A stretch of 21,430 bases of DNA, taken from the NCBI GenBank assembly GCA_015680685.1, contig MNCI01023579.1, forward strand, positions 10,144 to 31,573. Direction: 5' to 3'. The position numbers and the translations under genes were made by a program. The DNA comes from Gnetum montanum. Lineage: Eukaryota; Streptophyta; Gnetopsida; Gnetales; Gnetaceae. Position 1 is the first letter of the stretch; each line of letters begins with the position of its first letter. Below, one piece after another: positions 8,712-17,404 of the stretch. The notes under the pieces were generated by a model that did not search any database, was not told where the DNA came from, and saw nothing but the letters and a program-made list of their open reading frames with translations.

Positions 8712-10329
8712 CAGTGTAACTACCACCTCAACGGATGGACAACCATGCTCTATTTTTCAAATCTCCTCCTTCCAACTCAATCATGGGGGAGATGGCCATC
8801 TGTGCTAACCATTACCATGGCCTCTCAACTTTTCTACCTTTTTTTTCATAATTTTTATTTTACAAATTTTTGATTTTCAAATTTTTCTAATTTTACACCA
8901 TCTTTAGTACCTTTAAACTTTCTTAACTATTGTACACTTTCTTATATATTTTACTTTTTTTTTCTTTTGTTTAAGTATGATATTTTCTCCCTTTTGCTAA
9001 TAAATTTGCTTTATTGTCATAGGAAACAGTTCCACTATTGTTGTTTACTAATGATGGTTTGTGCTTAATGTGTGATTGTCGATGTTTGGTTTCTATTTTT
9101 GAATTTTGATGTTTGATGACTTTAACATGGTTTATTTTTCATGGAATTGGTAGTGAGTCCATGTCATCCACCCATCCAATGAACTCTATGGTTTTCCTTG
9201 TTCTAGGAATTTGAGATCCCTTTTCATTAAAGAAACTTTTAATTAATCAATGACCGTGGTAGTTTTGGAATTAGGAAGGATTCAAAGGTTTGTAACGGGT
9301 GTGACTTCAAGGGAACTTAATATTCTTTGTCCTGTTCTTCTTGCTTGAGTGCTTGAGTGTTTTTCATGAACTTCTTACCATTCCACACCAACTAATAATA
9401 GGAAGTCAAATAATTCATTGCATGGTGTGTTTCCCATTAAAAAAATGGTGGGAACTCAAATCACACCCCTTCGACATGAATAAGTCCTTGCATGATGTGG
9501 TTCCCATTTCAAAAAAAAAAAACAAAATAATGATGGGAATTCAAAGCACACCCCTTGGACAAATAATTGGTCTATAAGCACTAGTTATGGGACTTAAATA
9601 GCATGTATCTATGCTTGAAAGTTCCCTCTAACTAAGTCCCTCTTTTTCTCTCACTTCCTACTTCTCTTTTCTTCTTCTTGTGGAACAGTGGTTGTTTTGT
9701 GGAAGCACTCTTATGTCTCGAGTGGATGGATTGAGCTTAGAGTGGTGATGTGAACTCACTAAAAGTGGATGGTTTTGGTCTAGACTGAGGGTGAAACTTC
9801 TTAAGTCATTTTAACCACAAATTCCACAAGGGACTTCATATGACCTCAATTTGAAACTCCATTCCACCTTCTCTATCATCCATCCATGCTACCATAACTC
9901 ACCTCACTACCCAGTTCTATGTTATGCTCTATGTCTTAGTTTGATGTGTTGAGATTGTTGAGTAGATTCTTTCAGGTTAGTCTTTAAGTTTTCATAACCA
10001 TTAATTGATTGTGGGGACCATGAACTCCTTAGTTGAGGTTATGCAAGGGAAAAAAAGGGCATGAGCCTACTATGGGGAGGATCCACTTACATAGCTCTTG
10101 GCTTGGTTGGTTAAGGTTCCTTACCTTTGACATTGCCATAATTCGATCTTTCACATTTTTCATTGTGTAAATTGCTTAGTACTCCTTAATCTTTCATTTC
10201 ATTCATTTACTAAATCAAAATTTCTCCATTTTTTCAAATTTATGAGCTTCAAAATCCTCTTCTCATGTTTTCATACTATTCTTGTCTTCTGAGCTTTCAT
10301 TTGATCCCAATTTCATCCAAAAATTCCTT
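8712..10329 (+). other. Non-coding tail after pol, element 1
   Basis: This region holds no convincing gene. It starts with a purine-rich tract CAATCATGGGGGAGATGG (8778-8795), like the one before the 3' LTR. It then runs T-rich and aligns in blocks with 18839-20060 of element 2, for example GAGTCCATGTCATCCA, GGTGTGACTTCAAGGG and GGGCATGAGCCT. A stretch beginning TTGCATG is duplicated here (about 9418-9480 and 9492-9563) but is single in element 2 (19435-19506), so the duplication is specific to this copy. Short open frames here are not gene-like. Confidence 0.6.
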
Positions 10330-10450
10330 GTATTTTAAAAGTTTGACCAAGTCAATGGTGGTCATTGACTGCATTGATGAGGCCTTGTCAACATAGTTGA
10401 CCACGTTGATAAGGCCTTGTCAATGCAGTGCTTAGATCCTATATATACCG
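10330..10450 (+). promoter_or_regulatory. Promoter-like repeat block upstream of ORF3
   Basis: Repeats of the LTR-A U3 motif occur at 10379-10389 and 10411-10421 (AGGCCTTGTCAA), with TTGACCA-type half-sites between. TATATATA follows at about 10440-10447. The arrangement is the same as in the U3 of LTR-A, but there is no LTR terminus and no LTR R/U5 sequence after it. It could be a leftover of LTR U3 or an internal promoter for ORF3. The latter is inference. Confidence 0.4.
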
Positions 10451-10921
10451 TTGGACACTTTGGAATTTCTTGCAAATTGCTCATAACACACGGGGATTTT
10501 TTGCAATTTTTTAGAGCCCAAAACCATTCAAAGCTCATAACTTCCCAATCATTTGTCCAAATCACTCTATTTTTTGATATTGTACTTACCAGAGGTAAGA
10601 TCTTTATTGTGGGGGCCACAAACCTTAAGGATTTTGATGAAAAATCAATGAAAATTTTTGAAAATTTTTTCTAACTCTCCCAAGGGTTACTAACATTAAC
10701 CACATATAAACATCAACTTTTTCAAGGGTTAACCCCTCCAACAACCTCTTGGATGAATTATTCATAATAACACATAAAAGAAATGATAATTGGATTAACT
10801 AAGTAAGGAATAATCATAGCTTGGCCAAAGAATAACCATCGTTAAGAGATAAGGTATCCCAATTGTTTTAAGGTTATACAATGATTGCTAATCCATGGTC
10901 TTATTATGATTATAGATTGCA
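10451..10921 (+). other. Non-coding leader before ORF3
   Basis: No gene is recognised. A splice-donor-like AGAGGTAAGA lies at about 10592-10601. The overlapping 85-codon frames on both strands in 10362-10674 have no recognisable content. Confidence 0.35.
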
Positions 10922-12194
10922 CCCAAAAAAAAATGTCCATAGGAAGGAGAACCCTCACAACCATGGGAGAAAAGACCTAGAGCTGGAAGGGGCTAGCAAA
11001 AATAAGGCCAAGAACTACTAGAGGCGACCTATGCAATAGAACCTCTTTGGGATAAGCTTGAACTAGAATTTGTTTGAAAAATTTGAAAGGAAGAAGTGCC
11101 AATTGAACAATCACAAAGAGGAGAGGTGCCTAGACCCATGCCAAGGCTTGAGGTCACTGTGACCCAAGCCTGCCTAGACATCATTTGGTCCTAAGACATT
11201 TAAAGATTAGTTCTTCACAAGATCAACTTTGGGCCATTTTTGGAGAAAGCCCAAGAAGTTGTTAAGACACAACTGTAGACCTCTCCCATATGGCTAGTCA
11301 TCATGTCTAGTGAAGAATGGTACATGAGAGAGATCTATCTTTTTTGAAGTAGTTAAAGGCTAGGGTCCATTGTCAAGATCAAGGACATTCAAGTGTCCTA
11401 CTAGATAGAAGCCATTGCATAGGCACTTGGGTTGCCTGACATAGGAACACAACTGGTTGAATTGTCTACAAAAGGAAATCCTAAGGCCAAGAGGGAGTGG
11501 ACCCAACAATGCTCCAAGGTTGACCATAAGGAGTATGGTGTGCTCACATCCATGAAGTAGATTTATTTCAAGATTGTAGCCTATCATCTTAATCCAATGA
11601 TGAAGCCAAGCAAGGTGACTACTTTTTTCACCCGAGCATGCACTGCTCTAAGCCAAAATTTCCCCATTAACTTTCCACAACTACTATACTTGGTGATGGA
11701 AAAATGTTTCAAAGAAAATGAATATGGAAGGAAGAATCTACTCTTTCTATGCCTCATTAGAAAACTTTGCAAAAGGGCAGGCATTTTTTGCTACCCTAAC
11801 GACACTCTTAAGCATGCTATCTTGGCCTCATGGAAAAAAATCATGAAGGACAAAATGCCACCAACAACTCAATAAGAGGAGCTATCATCACCACCATCCA
11901 CTTAGGAAACAACACTGAAGGCCTGTGAAACCATTAAGTGTTTGTGCAAGATTTGAGAACAACTCTTGAGGAAACAAAAGTAACAAGCAGGAATGAGTGG
12001 GATGGATCCATTTATGTATCGGCTAGCAATGAGTCACCTTAATGAAGTGGCCTAAATAGTTAGCCAAATGGAGAGAGGTGGTTTCATTTTCTCTACCCAA
12101 AGAACATGGTTGCCTTTGAGGTTGGATCCCAACACTCAAGAAGTGATGGTGTCACTAGCAACACATCATCTATTCCTAGAAATCTCTCAGAATA
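10922..12194 (+). pseudogene. ORF3, N-terminal half: plant transposon protein-like domain
   Basis: One plus-strand frame runs throughout, interrupted by stops. Recognisable blocks are RPMPRLEVTVTQACLDIIW (near 11136-11192), IEAIA-ALGLPD (near 11410-11445), REWTQQ, then TALSQNFPINFPQLLYLVM (near 11642-11700) and RKNLLFLCLIRKLCKRAGIF (near 11732-11792). The pattern of a GLP block, an INxxxLI helix and an LI-LC-RAG block resembles the 'putative plant transposon protein' domain (Pfam PF20167 by memory). Its biochemical role is unknown. It sits between pol and the 3' LTR, where some Athila elements have an env-like gene, but I see no signal peptide or membrane segment. The solo LTR at 12195 interrupts it, and removing that LTR restores the same frame. 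Confidence 0.6.
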
Positions 12195-13124
12195 TGATGA
12201 GTCATGAATTTGCTGGTTGTGATATCACCATCATGATATCACAACCGTGATATCCCAGTGGCTATGATATCACACCCATGATATCGCATGGGCTGTGATA
12301 TCGCGTACGCGATATCACGTTTGTCGCGATAAACGCGATATCACGACGCATCGCCAAATCTATAAATAAGAGGCGGCTTTCCTAGTTTTAGGCATCCCAG
12401 TTTTAGAGTAGCGAAGCTTTGGCAGTTTGATCCCTCCAGAGTTAGATTTTTTTCGATGTCTGCTCGTAGTGTGGTGAATGTAATTGTACAACATTCTTTA
12501 TTTGAGTGTGACATACTTGGACATGCACATGACCAGCAATAAAGATCGAGATTACTTCATCATTGCAGCATTCACTTTGTTATTTATTTGTTTGTTTATT
12601 TCTTTAATGTTATTTATTGTTTTCTCTCTCATCCTTAAACTCCTAGAACGCGGAATGAGTACGACTTAATTATGAGCATTTAAGTGTGACTACTTGGTAG
12701 CTTAGTGGCGTAGCTAGGATCTGCGCTTGGTAATCCCAGTGTCGTACCTAGGACCTGCGCTTGGTAGTCTCAGTGGTAGTCGTGCATGAAGTCCAAGATG
12801 TGTATGGTTGATCAAGAAATCGATTGCTCGTCGCACTTAGGCTAGAATAGATTCTCTTACCCTTTTCCTCCTAGCTTAGCTTAGTTAATCTTACATTTCA
12901 CTGCCTTTAGGAGTAGCATTAGAATTAGGAACATATCATACACCTCACTCTAGACTAAACCATACGTGACAAATACAATACTAGTCCAAGTGGGAAGACA
13001 GCGAACTACGACCTAAGGATGACTGTCTAGGTGCCACAACTAGTCCATCTACGGAGTTCGACTGGACCATGCGTGCTACGCTCGTTTTGTATGGTTGAGT
13101 GTAGGGGTACCTTGCCACTCATCA
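12195..13124 (+). mobile_element. Solo LTR, subfamily B, inserted in ORF3
   Basis: This LTR is 930 bp, with TGATGAG at the start and CTCATCA at the end. It is flanked by GAATA (12190-12194) and GAATG (13125-13129), a 5-bp target duplication with one mismatch. It holds a GATATC array, TATAAATA (12361-12368) and AATAAA (12538-12543). No interior is present, so it is best explained as a solo LTR left by recombination between the two LTRs of an insertion. Its CpG-rich palindromes are well kept, whereas element 1 around it is full of C-to-T-type stops, so it is probably younger than element 1. The frames within it at 12195-12250 and 12484-12669 are chance readings. Confidence 0.88.
12221..12342. 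promoter_or_regulatory. U3 GATATC palindrome array, solo LTR-B
   Basis: Eight GATATC sites start at 12221, 12235, 12249, 12266, 12280, 12297, 12311 and 12337. The steps are 14, 14, 17, 14, 17, 14 and 26. The pair at 12297-12316 forms a perfect 20-bp palindrome, GATATCGCGTACGCGATATC. The array ends about 20 bp before the TATA box. The regular step suggests phased protein-binding sites, which the sequence alone cannot prove. Confidence 0.8.
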
Positions 13125-14711
13125 GAATGCTACCACTTTCTTGGTGAGGTTGGAGGAAGGTGAAGAGGAAATTGTCTTGGTGATGTAGCACCAAGGGTAG
13201 GAGATAGCGACAAAAGTGGTAGCTGACTATGTAGTTGAAGCACTGAATGCACCTGTGACATCTCTACTAGACATATCTGCACTCCAAGATGTGCAGATGT
13301 CCACAAGCATGGTCAACGGGAAGTTAGATGTAGCTCAACATGAAAATTTGTTAGAATGATTGGTAGGAATTGGGCAACTGACTCTAGACATCTTTGATCT
13401 TCCATAGAACATCACCGTAACCCAATTGGAGCTTCTGAATGCAAGGCACAAATGTATGTATTATTTTGTAGGGGTAACTAGAAACGACCCAAGACAAAAA
13501 TCAACACTTGGCCATGAAGGTTGCTAAACTTCGTGCTTGACCTGTAGAACAAGAAGTCCTCAACCCAGCAATGACAAGGGATGAAGCTATCAAACAGCTT
13601 CAAGAATGATTTCAAAAGGCTAAGGAGGAGGTAGTAATGGTCATTTTTAAATAGTCTGTAGTAGAAGCTGAAACACACTCAATCAAAAAGGACTTGAATC
13701 AAATGCGCTAAGAGAATGAAGCATTTATCGCATAGAATCATTACCTACAAAATGTTTATGCTTAGAAAGATCAAATGCAAGAATTCATTCATCAATAGAA
13801 GGAGTAGCTTGTTAGGGTAAACAATGAATTAAGGAAATTGGCCATGGAAAATCACAATCTATCAATGGAGGAGGTACACACCTTGTACCAGAAATCGGCC
13901 ATCGAGATCGCCGCCTGGAAGAATGAAGCCCTCAAAATTGAGAAAGTGAAAAATCACTACAGGGACCAGGTTAGTTTGTAGAAGGAAGTGAATGAAAAAA
14001 AAATTCATATGACAAAGGAAAAATTAAATGAAGCCTTCCAACAACTCCAACAAGGAAGAGAGATGTGGCAATCCATCATTGATGGGATTGATGCCTACAA
14101 CAAAGTAGAGATTCGCTTGAAGGAGTTGCAAATTGAGGAGATGACAGAGTACATGGAGTTGACCAATCTCTATTATGCAAACTTGGTAATGTTGATAGCC
14201 AGACAACCATGGTCAAAATTGGAGAAATAAGTGGCTAGCTTATATATTCTATACAAGGCTAAGTTCAAGTAATACAAAGACACCAAGTAGAGGCTTGAGA
14301 CTGCTAATGCTAAACTTGAAGTTCTCAGAGGGTGATTCGGAGATCAATGATCTATCACTAAGAACCTAGAAAAATAAATGAATGACTATGAGAAGTTGAA
14401 GAACACAGTAAGAGAATTCAACATTAAATGCAAATAGTTTGCTACCTAGTTTATCAATGCTAAGGAGTTGTTTCTAGCAATCCTATGTCCTTGGGATGTG
14501 CCCATTCAGACTCACATTGGGGAAGTTACATCGATGGTGCATGATCCTAGGAGTAAGAAGGAGAAAATGAAAGCACTACTGGATGCTTTATACCTCCCAA
14601 ATAAAGTCATAATAGCAGTAGAACAACTATAGCCACCTCAACCACCGCCAATGCATGAAGCTGGTGAAGGTCCCTTAAAACCTCTGGAATCATCACTGCC
14701 TGGGACCATTT
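13125..14711 (+). pseudogene. ORF3, C-terminal half: long coiled coil
   Basis: The reading continues from the first half across the target duplication (…EISQ-NATTFLVRLEEGEEE). There is one frameshift near 13470, then a single frame from 13478 to a TGA at 14709-14711. This part is rich in Glu, Lys, Gln and Leu with heptad-like spacing, for example KLNEAFQQLQQGREMW, RLKELQIEEMTEYMEL and KLKNTVREF. It looks like an extended coiled coil. It ends in a Pro-rich tail (PPQPPPMHEAGEGP). I counted 18 internal stops (10 TAG, 4 TAA, 4 TGA) and no indel in these 1.2 kb. Each stop could be a Gln or Arg codon changed by one C-to-T step. The family's function is unknown to me. Confidence 0.6.
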
Positions 14712-14950
14712 GATCTTTTCCAATAAGCTTCACACCATCAAGGAATGTTGTTCAATTTTGAAGAGTTAAATCATGGTGTTCAATTTTGTGTCTTGAACGC
14801 CTTAATTTTTTGTAATGTGTTGATCTGTACACTCCATTTTTTGTCAAGTCAATCAATTTGTTTTTTGTGAAGAAAAGTTAGTCAATAATCCCATACCTTC
14901 CCAATTTTGTAACAGAACTTGAGGACAAGTTTTCATTCAATCATGGGGTA
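14712..14950 (+). other. 3' untranslated tail and polypurine tract of element 1
   Basis: The tail is T-rich and ends in a block, CCCATACCTTCCCAAT to GAGGACAAGTTTTCATTC, shared almost exactly with 20705-20757 of element 2. It is followed by CAATCATGGGGTA directly before the LTR. The G run is the likely plus-strand primer (PPT). Confidence 0.75.
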
Positions 14951-15895
14951 TGATGAGTTGTGTTAAGTTGGCGACATCAACGAGGCCCCATCGATGTGGC
15001 CTTGTTGATTAGGCCTTGTCAACAAGGCTTAGTCGACACATCTTACCATGCATCAATGAGGCCTTGTCGATGCAGTGTTGGTTTTCTTGATTTTTGGCTA
15101 TGAATACACTCTTGCAGCCACATTTATGACATAAGTAGATTGTAGTTGCAACGAAGCTCTTACATTTTTTCCATTTGAAAGTTAGAGTTTATCCCCTAAT
15201 TACCCACAGTAGGAGTCATTGAGTGTATGAGCCTTTATTCAAGCATTGTTGTACCTAAGCACAACAATGTGTGTGGCAATAAAGATGAGATTTTCGATAA
15301 ACCTTGCAGCACTTTGGATAGATTAGCTATTTCATTTATGCATTCAATGTTTTCAGTTATTTGTTAAATGTTTTCAATTACTTTGCAAATATTTTCCAGC
15401 AATTAAGTTAATGAAGTAGTTAAGCTAGATAGATCAAATACATAAGTACGACTACTTCAAGTGTAACACATATTTGCTTGGTAATCCCAGTAGCATTATT
15501 GTTTAGTACACCTCGTAGTGTAGTGCTTGGTCACCCAGTGACGGATACATGGGTTTAGGATGTGTATGGAAAGTGGGAATGGATGCTTATGTTAGGATCA
15601 GTTAAATTATAGTTAATTAATTAATTTAGATTAGTTAATCAAATTCCTTTTATCTACATTTCAAGCACAAAACTATAAAACATAAAAATGATAAAAATCA
15701 AATCCCTTAGTTACACTTAACCATACCAATGAACGTCACAAGTGTAATTGGGAAGACAATGATTGACCTTAAGGCTAGATTTACTTCCTAAAGGGCTAGT
15801 GCATTGGAAACGATAAAGTCCATGGAATTCGACCGATTTGCAAATGAACACTTCATGATTCATATGGTTGGGCGTAGTGGTACCTTGCCACTCAT
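14951..15895 (+). repeat. LTR, subfamily A, plus strand (3' LTR of element 1)
   Basis: It starts TGATGAG right after the purine tract and aligns along its length with 2570-3415. Its U3 array is longer. The TATA box is weakened to CTATGAATA (15098-15106), and AATAAA is at 15278-15283. The end is broken: GCCACTCAT at 15887-15895 lacks the last CA. It is followed by a 20-bp near-duplicate of the LTR end (ATGGGTGGGCATAGTGGTAT, 15896-15915), then by a minus-strand LTR-B. It may also act as the left LTR of element 2. Confidence 0.82.
14984..15075. promoter_or_regulatory. 14-bp tandem array in U3 of LTR-A
   Basis: GGCC or GGCT begins units at 14984, 14998, 15012 and 15026, an exact 14-bp step. A further unit is at 15060. 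Units read like GGCCTTGTTGATTA and GGCCTTGTCAACAA. GCCTTGTCAACAAGGC at 15013-15028 is a near-perfect palindrome. The other LTR-A copy (2603) has only one unit. The position upstream of the TATA box matches that of the GATATC array in LTR-B. Confidence 0.75.
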
Positions 15896-15916
15896 ATGGG
15901 TGGGCATAGTGGTATT

Positions 15917-16776
15917 TGATGAGCGGTGATGTACCCCTACACTCAACCATATGAATATAGGCATGTATGCACAATCCGATTGAACTCTGTAGATGGACTA
16001 GTTGTGGTATCTAGATAGTTACACGTTGATCGCAGTTTGCTATCTTCCTACTTGGACTAGTATTCTCTTATCATGTATGGTTTAGTCTAGAGTGAGGTGT
16101 ATGATATGATTTCTAATACTAGGCTACTCCTAGAGACAATGAAAAATAATCTTAATTAAACTAATAAGCAATAGGAAATGAAGTCTAGGCTAGCCTAAGT
16201 GCGATGAGCATCCATCCTTAATCATCTGTACACATATTAGACCTCATGTACTACTTCTAGGATTACTAAGCACACATTACTTAAGCACTCCTAAATACGC
16301 TACTAGGTTACCAAGCAGTTACACTTCAATGTTCGTGAGTAATTCATACTCATTCCGCATTTAACAACAGGAATAGTAAATGAAGGTAAAGAAACAGTAA
16401 CTAAGAAAACAATAAATAACAATAATAATTAAAAAATTAAAACTAAGTGAATTCTGCAATGATGGAGTAATCTCGCTCTTTATTTCCATTCATGTGCATG
16501 TCCAAGTACGTCACACTTGAATAAAGGTTTCGTACAATTACAATCATCACACTGTGGGCATGCACTAGGGAAAGAACTGAAATGAATTGAAAAATGACAA
16601 AAAGACTCTATCCTAAGAATTACCAACTCCCCTTTTCCTGTGTGCTCAAATGTGGTATTTATAGGCCTACATAGGAATCACAATATTGTGTATTCAATAT
16701 CATTATCCAGGCTATGATATTGCATACTCAGTATTGAGGATCCAATATTGGGGCCTGGCAAAACATGATTCATTCA
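15917..16776 (-). repeat. LTR, subfamily B, minus strand, CpG-decayed
   Basis: About 860 bp. It opens TGATGAG (15917-15923), the reverse complement of the LTR 3' end, and closes with ATGATTCATTCA (about 16765-16776), a decayed form of the 5' end. On the minus strand the order is decayed palindrome array (16682-16749), TATAAATA (16656-16663), AATAAA near 16481, and U5. No interior or target duplication is visible. It separates LTR-A from the leader of element 2, so it inserted there or was joined by recombination. Confidence 0.78.
16682..16749. promoter_or_regulatory. Decayed palindrome array keeping the 14/20 register
   Basis: Sites at 16682 (AATATT), 16696 (AATATC), 16716 (GATATT), 16730 (AGTATT) and 16744 (AATATT) are spaced 14, 20, 14 and 14, the register of GATATC sites in other LTR-B copies. 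CAATATTG is what CGATATCG becomes when both CpGs mutate to CpA/TpG. This fits methylated-cytosine loss. Confidence 0.65.
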
Positions 16777-16929
16777 CCATCATGATAATGCTTAATTACT
16801 ACTAATCTATCCACCCTAAAGCTCAGGTACTATGGTTGTTAATTCGTTTAGTATTCATTAATGATTTAACTACATACATAGGTGATGAGCCAAGGAAGAA
16901 GGAGAGCTACGTAAGAGAGAAAGTGTGGA
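16777..16929 (+). other. Element 2 leader
   Basis: This segment aligns with 3419-3527 and then jumps to the part matching about 3996 onward, so roughly 470 bp of the element 1 leader and gag start are missing. As in element 1, no primer-binding site is seen at the LTR junction. Confidence 0.55.
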
Positions 16930-17404
16930 AGAGTACAACTGAGATCCTTCCCTCTAAAAAAGAGAGTGAGATTCTGTGAGGAAGAGGAAGAGTCACCACT
17001 CAAAGAGATGGTGAATAGGAAAACCTTGCCGCTCCAAAAATTAACACTAGAAGTGTCGACAAAGGTAGACCAAATGTGGGACTCCATGAATAGTAGATTT
17101 GAAACTGTTCTCAAAATTGTAGAGGAGTCTAGGGAGCAAGGTAGTGACTATGAAAAAAAAGAAAAACAAGGACATGGACCATGCACGTAACAAAGGTAAG
17201 GGTAAAATGGCCATCATCGAAGAGGTTATGGATTCTGATATAGACAATGATGGTGGATGTGAGATATGCCAATACGACCATCCTAAGGGATGTTGCCTAG
17301 TGATCTCACATCTACAAGAGTCTGGGGTGTATGCACTCAACCCACGACTTAACAAATGGCAAGCACCCCAACAGTTATCTTACCCCGAAGGTAACCCAAG
17401 ATAG
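16930..17404 (+). pseudogene. gag-like region of element 2
   Basis: It contains VNRKTLPLQK and KVDQMWDSMNSRFETVLK, matching element 1. A frameshift follows in the A run near 17153-17160, then KGKGKMAIIEEVMDSD and the cysteine-histidine cluster CEICQYDHPKGCC (17259-17297). The cluster has the same C-x2-C-x3-H-x4-C spacing as in element 1. The frame reaches a TAG at 17402-17404, the same codon position as the TAG at 4519 in element 1. The canonical Gag capsid block is not seen. Confidence 0.65.

Larger units (their letters stand above)
2570..15895 (+). mobile_element. Element 1: Athila-like Ty3/gypsy retrotransposon, degraded
   Basis: Order: LTR-A, leader, gag-like region, protease, linker, RT, RNase H, integrase, long non-coding tail, ORF3, purine-rich tract, LTR-A. 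The protease-RT linker (YAFLKNGKLVII, LTPE), the integrase tail (STKLNDALWVYH, YSPYKLVYKK) and the ORF after pol all fit the Athila lineage as I know it. It is dead: catalytic residues are changed and many stops and several frameshifts are present. A solo LTR-B (12195-13124) is nested in ORF3. No clear target duplication brackets the whole unit, because the right end at 15895 is disturbed. It is possible that 10330-14950 came from a different relative. Element 2 lacks that ORF but shares the last 70 bases before the 3' LTR. Confidence 0.75.

Noticed and set aside
10362-10674. Overlapping 85-codon frames on both strands
   Set aside because: No recognisable motif, and they lie over a promoter-like repeat block and AT-rich sequence.
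12195-12250. End of a 60-codon frame entering the solo LTR
   Set aside because: The part before 12195 is ORF3. The rest is a read-through into the GATATC array.
13478-14711. Use of TAG/TAA as glutamine codons (altered genetic code)
   Set aside because: Sense CAA and CAG codons are common in the same frame, and the surrounding plant retroelements show the same C-to-T decay. Mutation is the simpler explanation.
17047-17355. Minus-strand frame of 102 codons
   Set aside because: It lies opposite the gag-like region of element 2, whose plus-strand reading is supported by the homologous copy in element 1.
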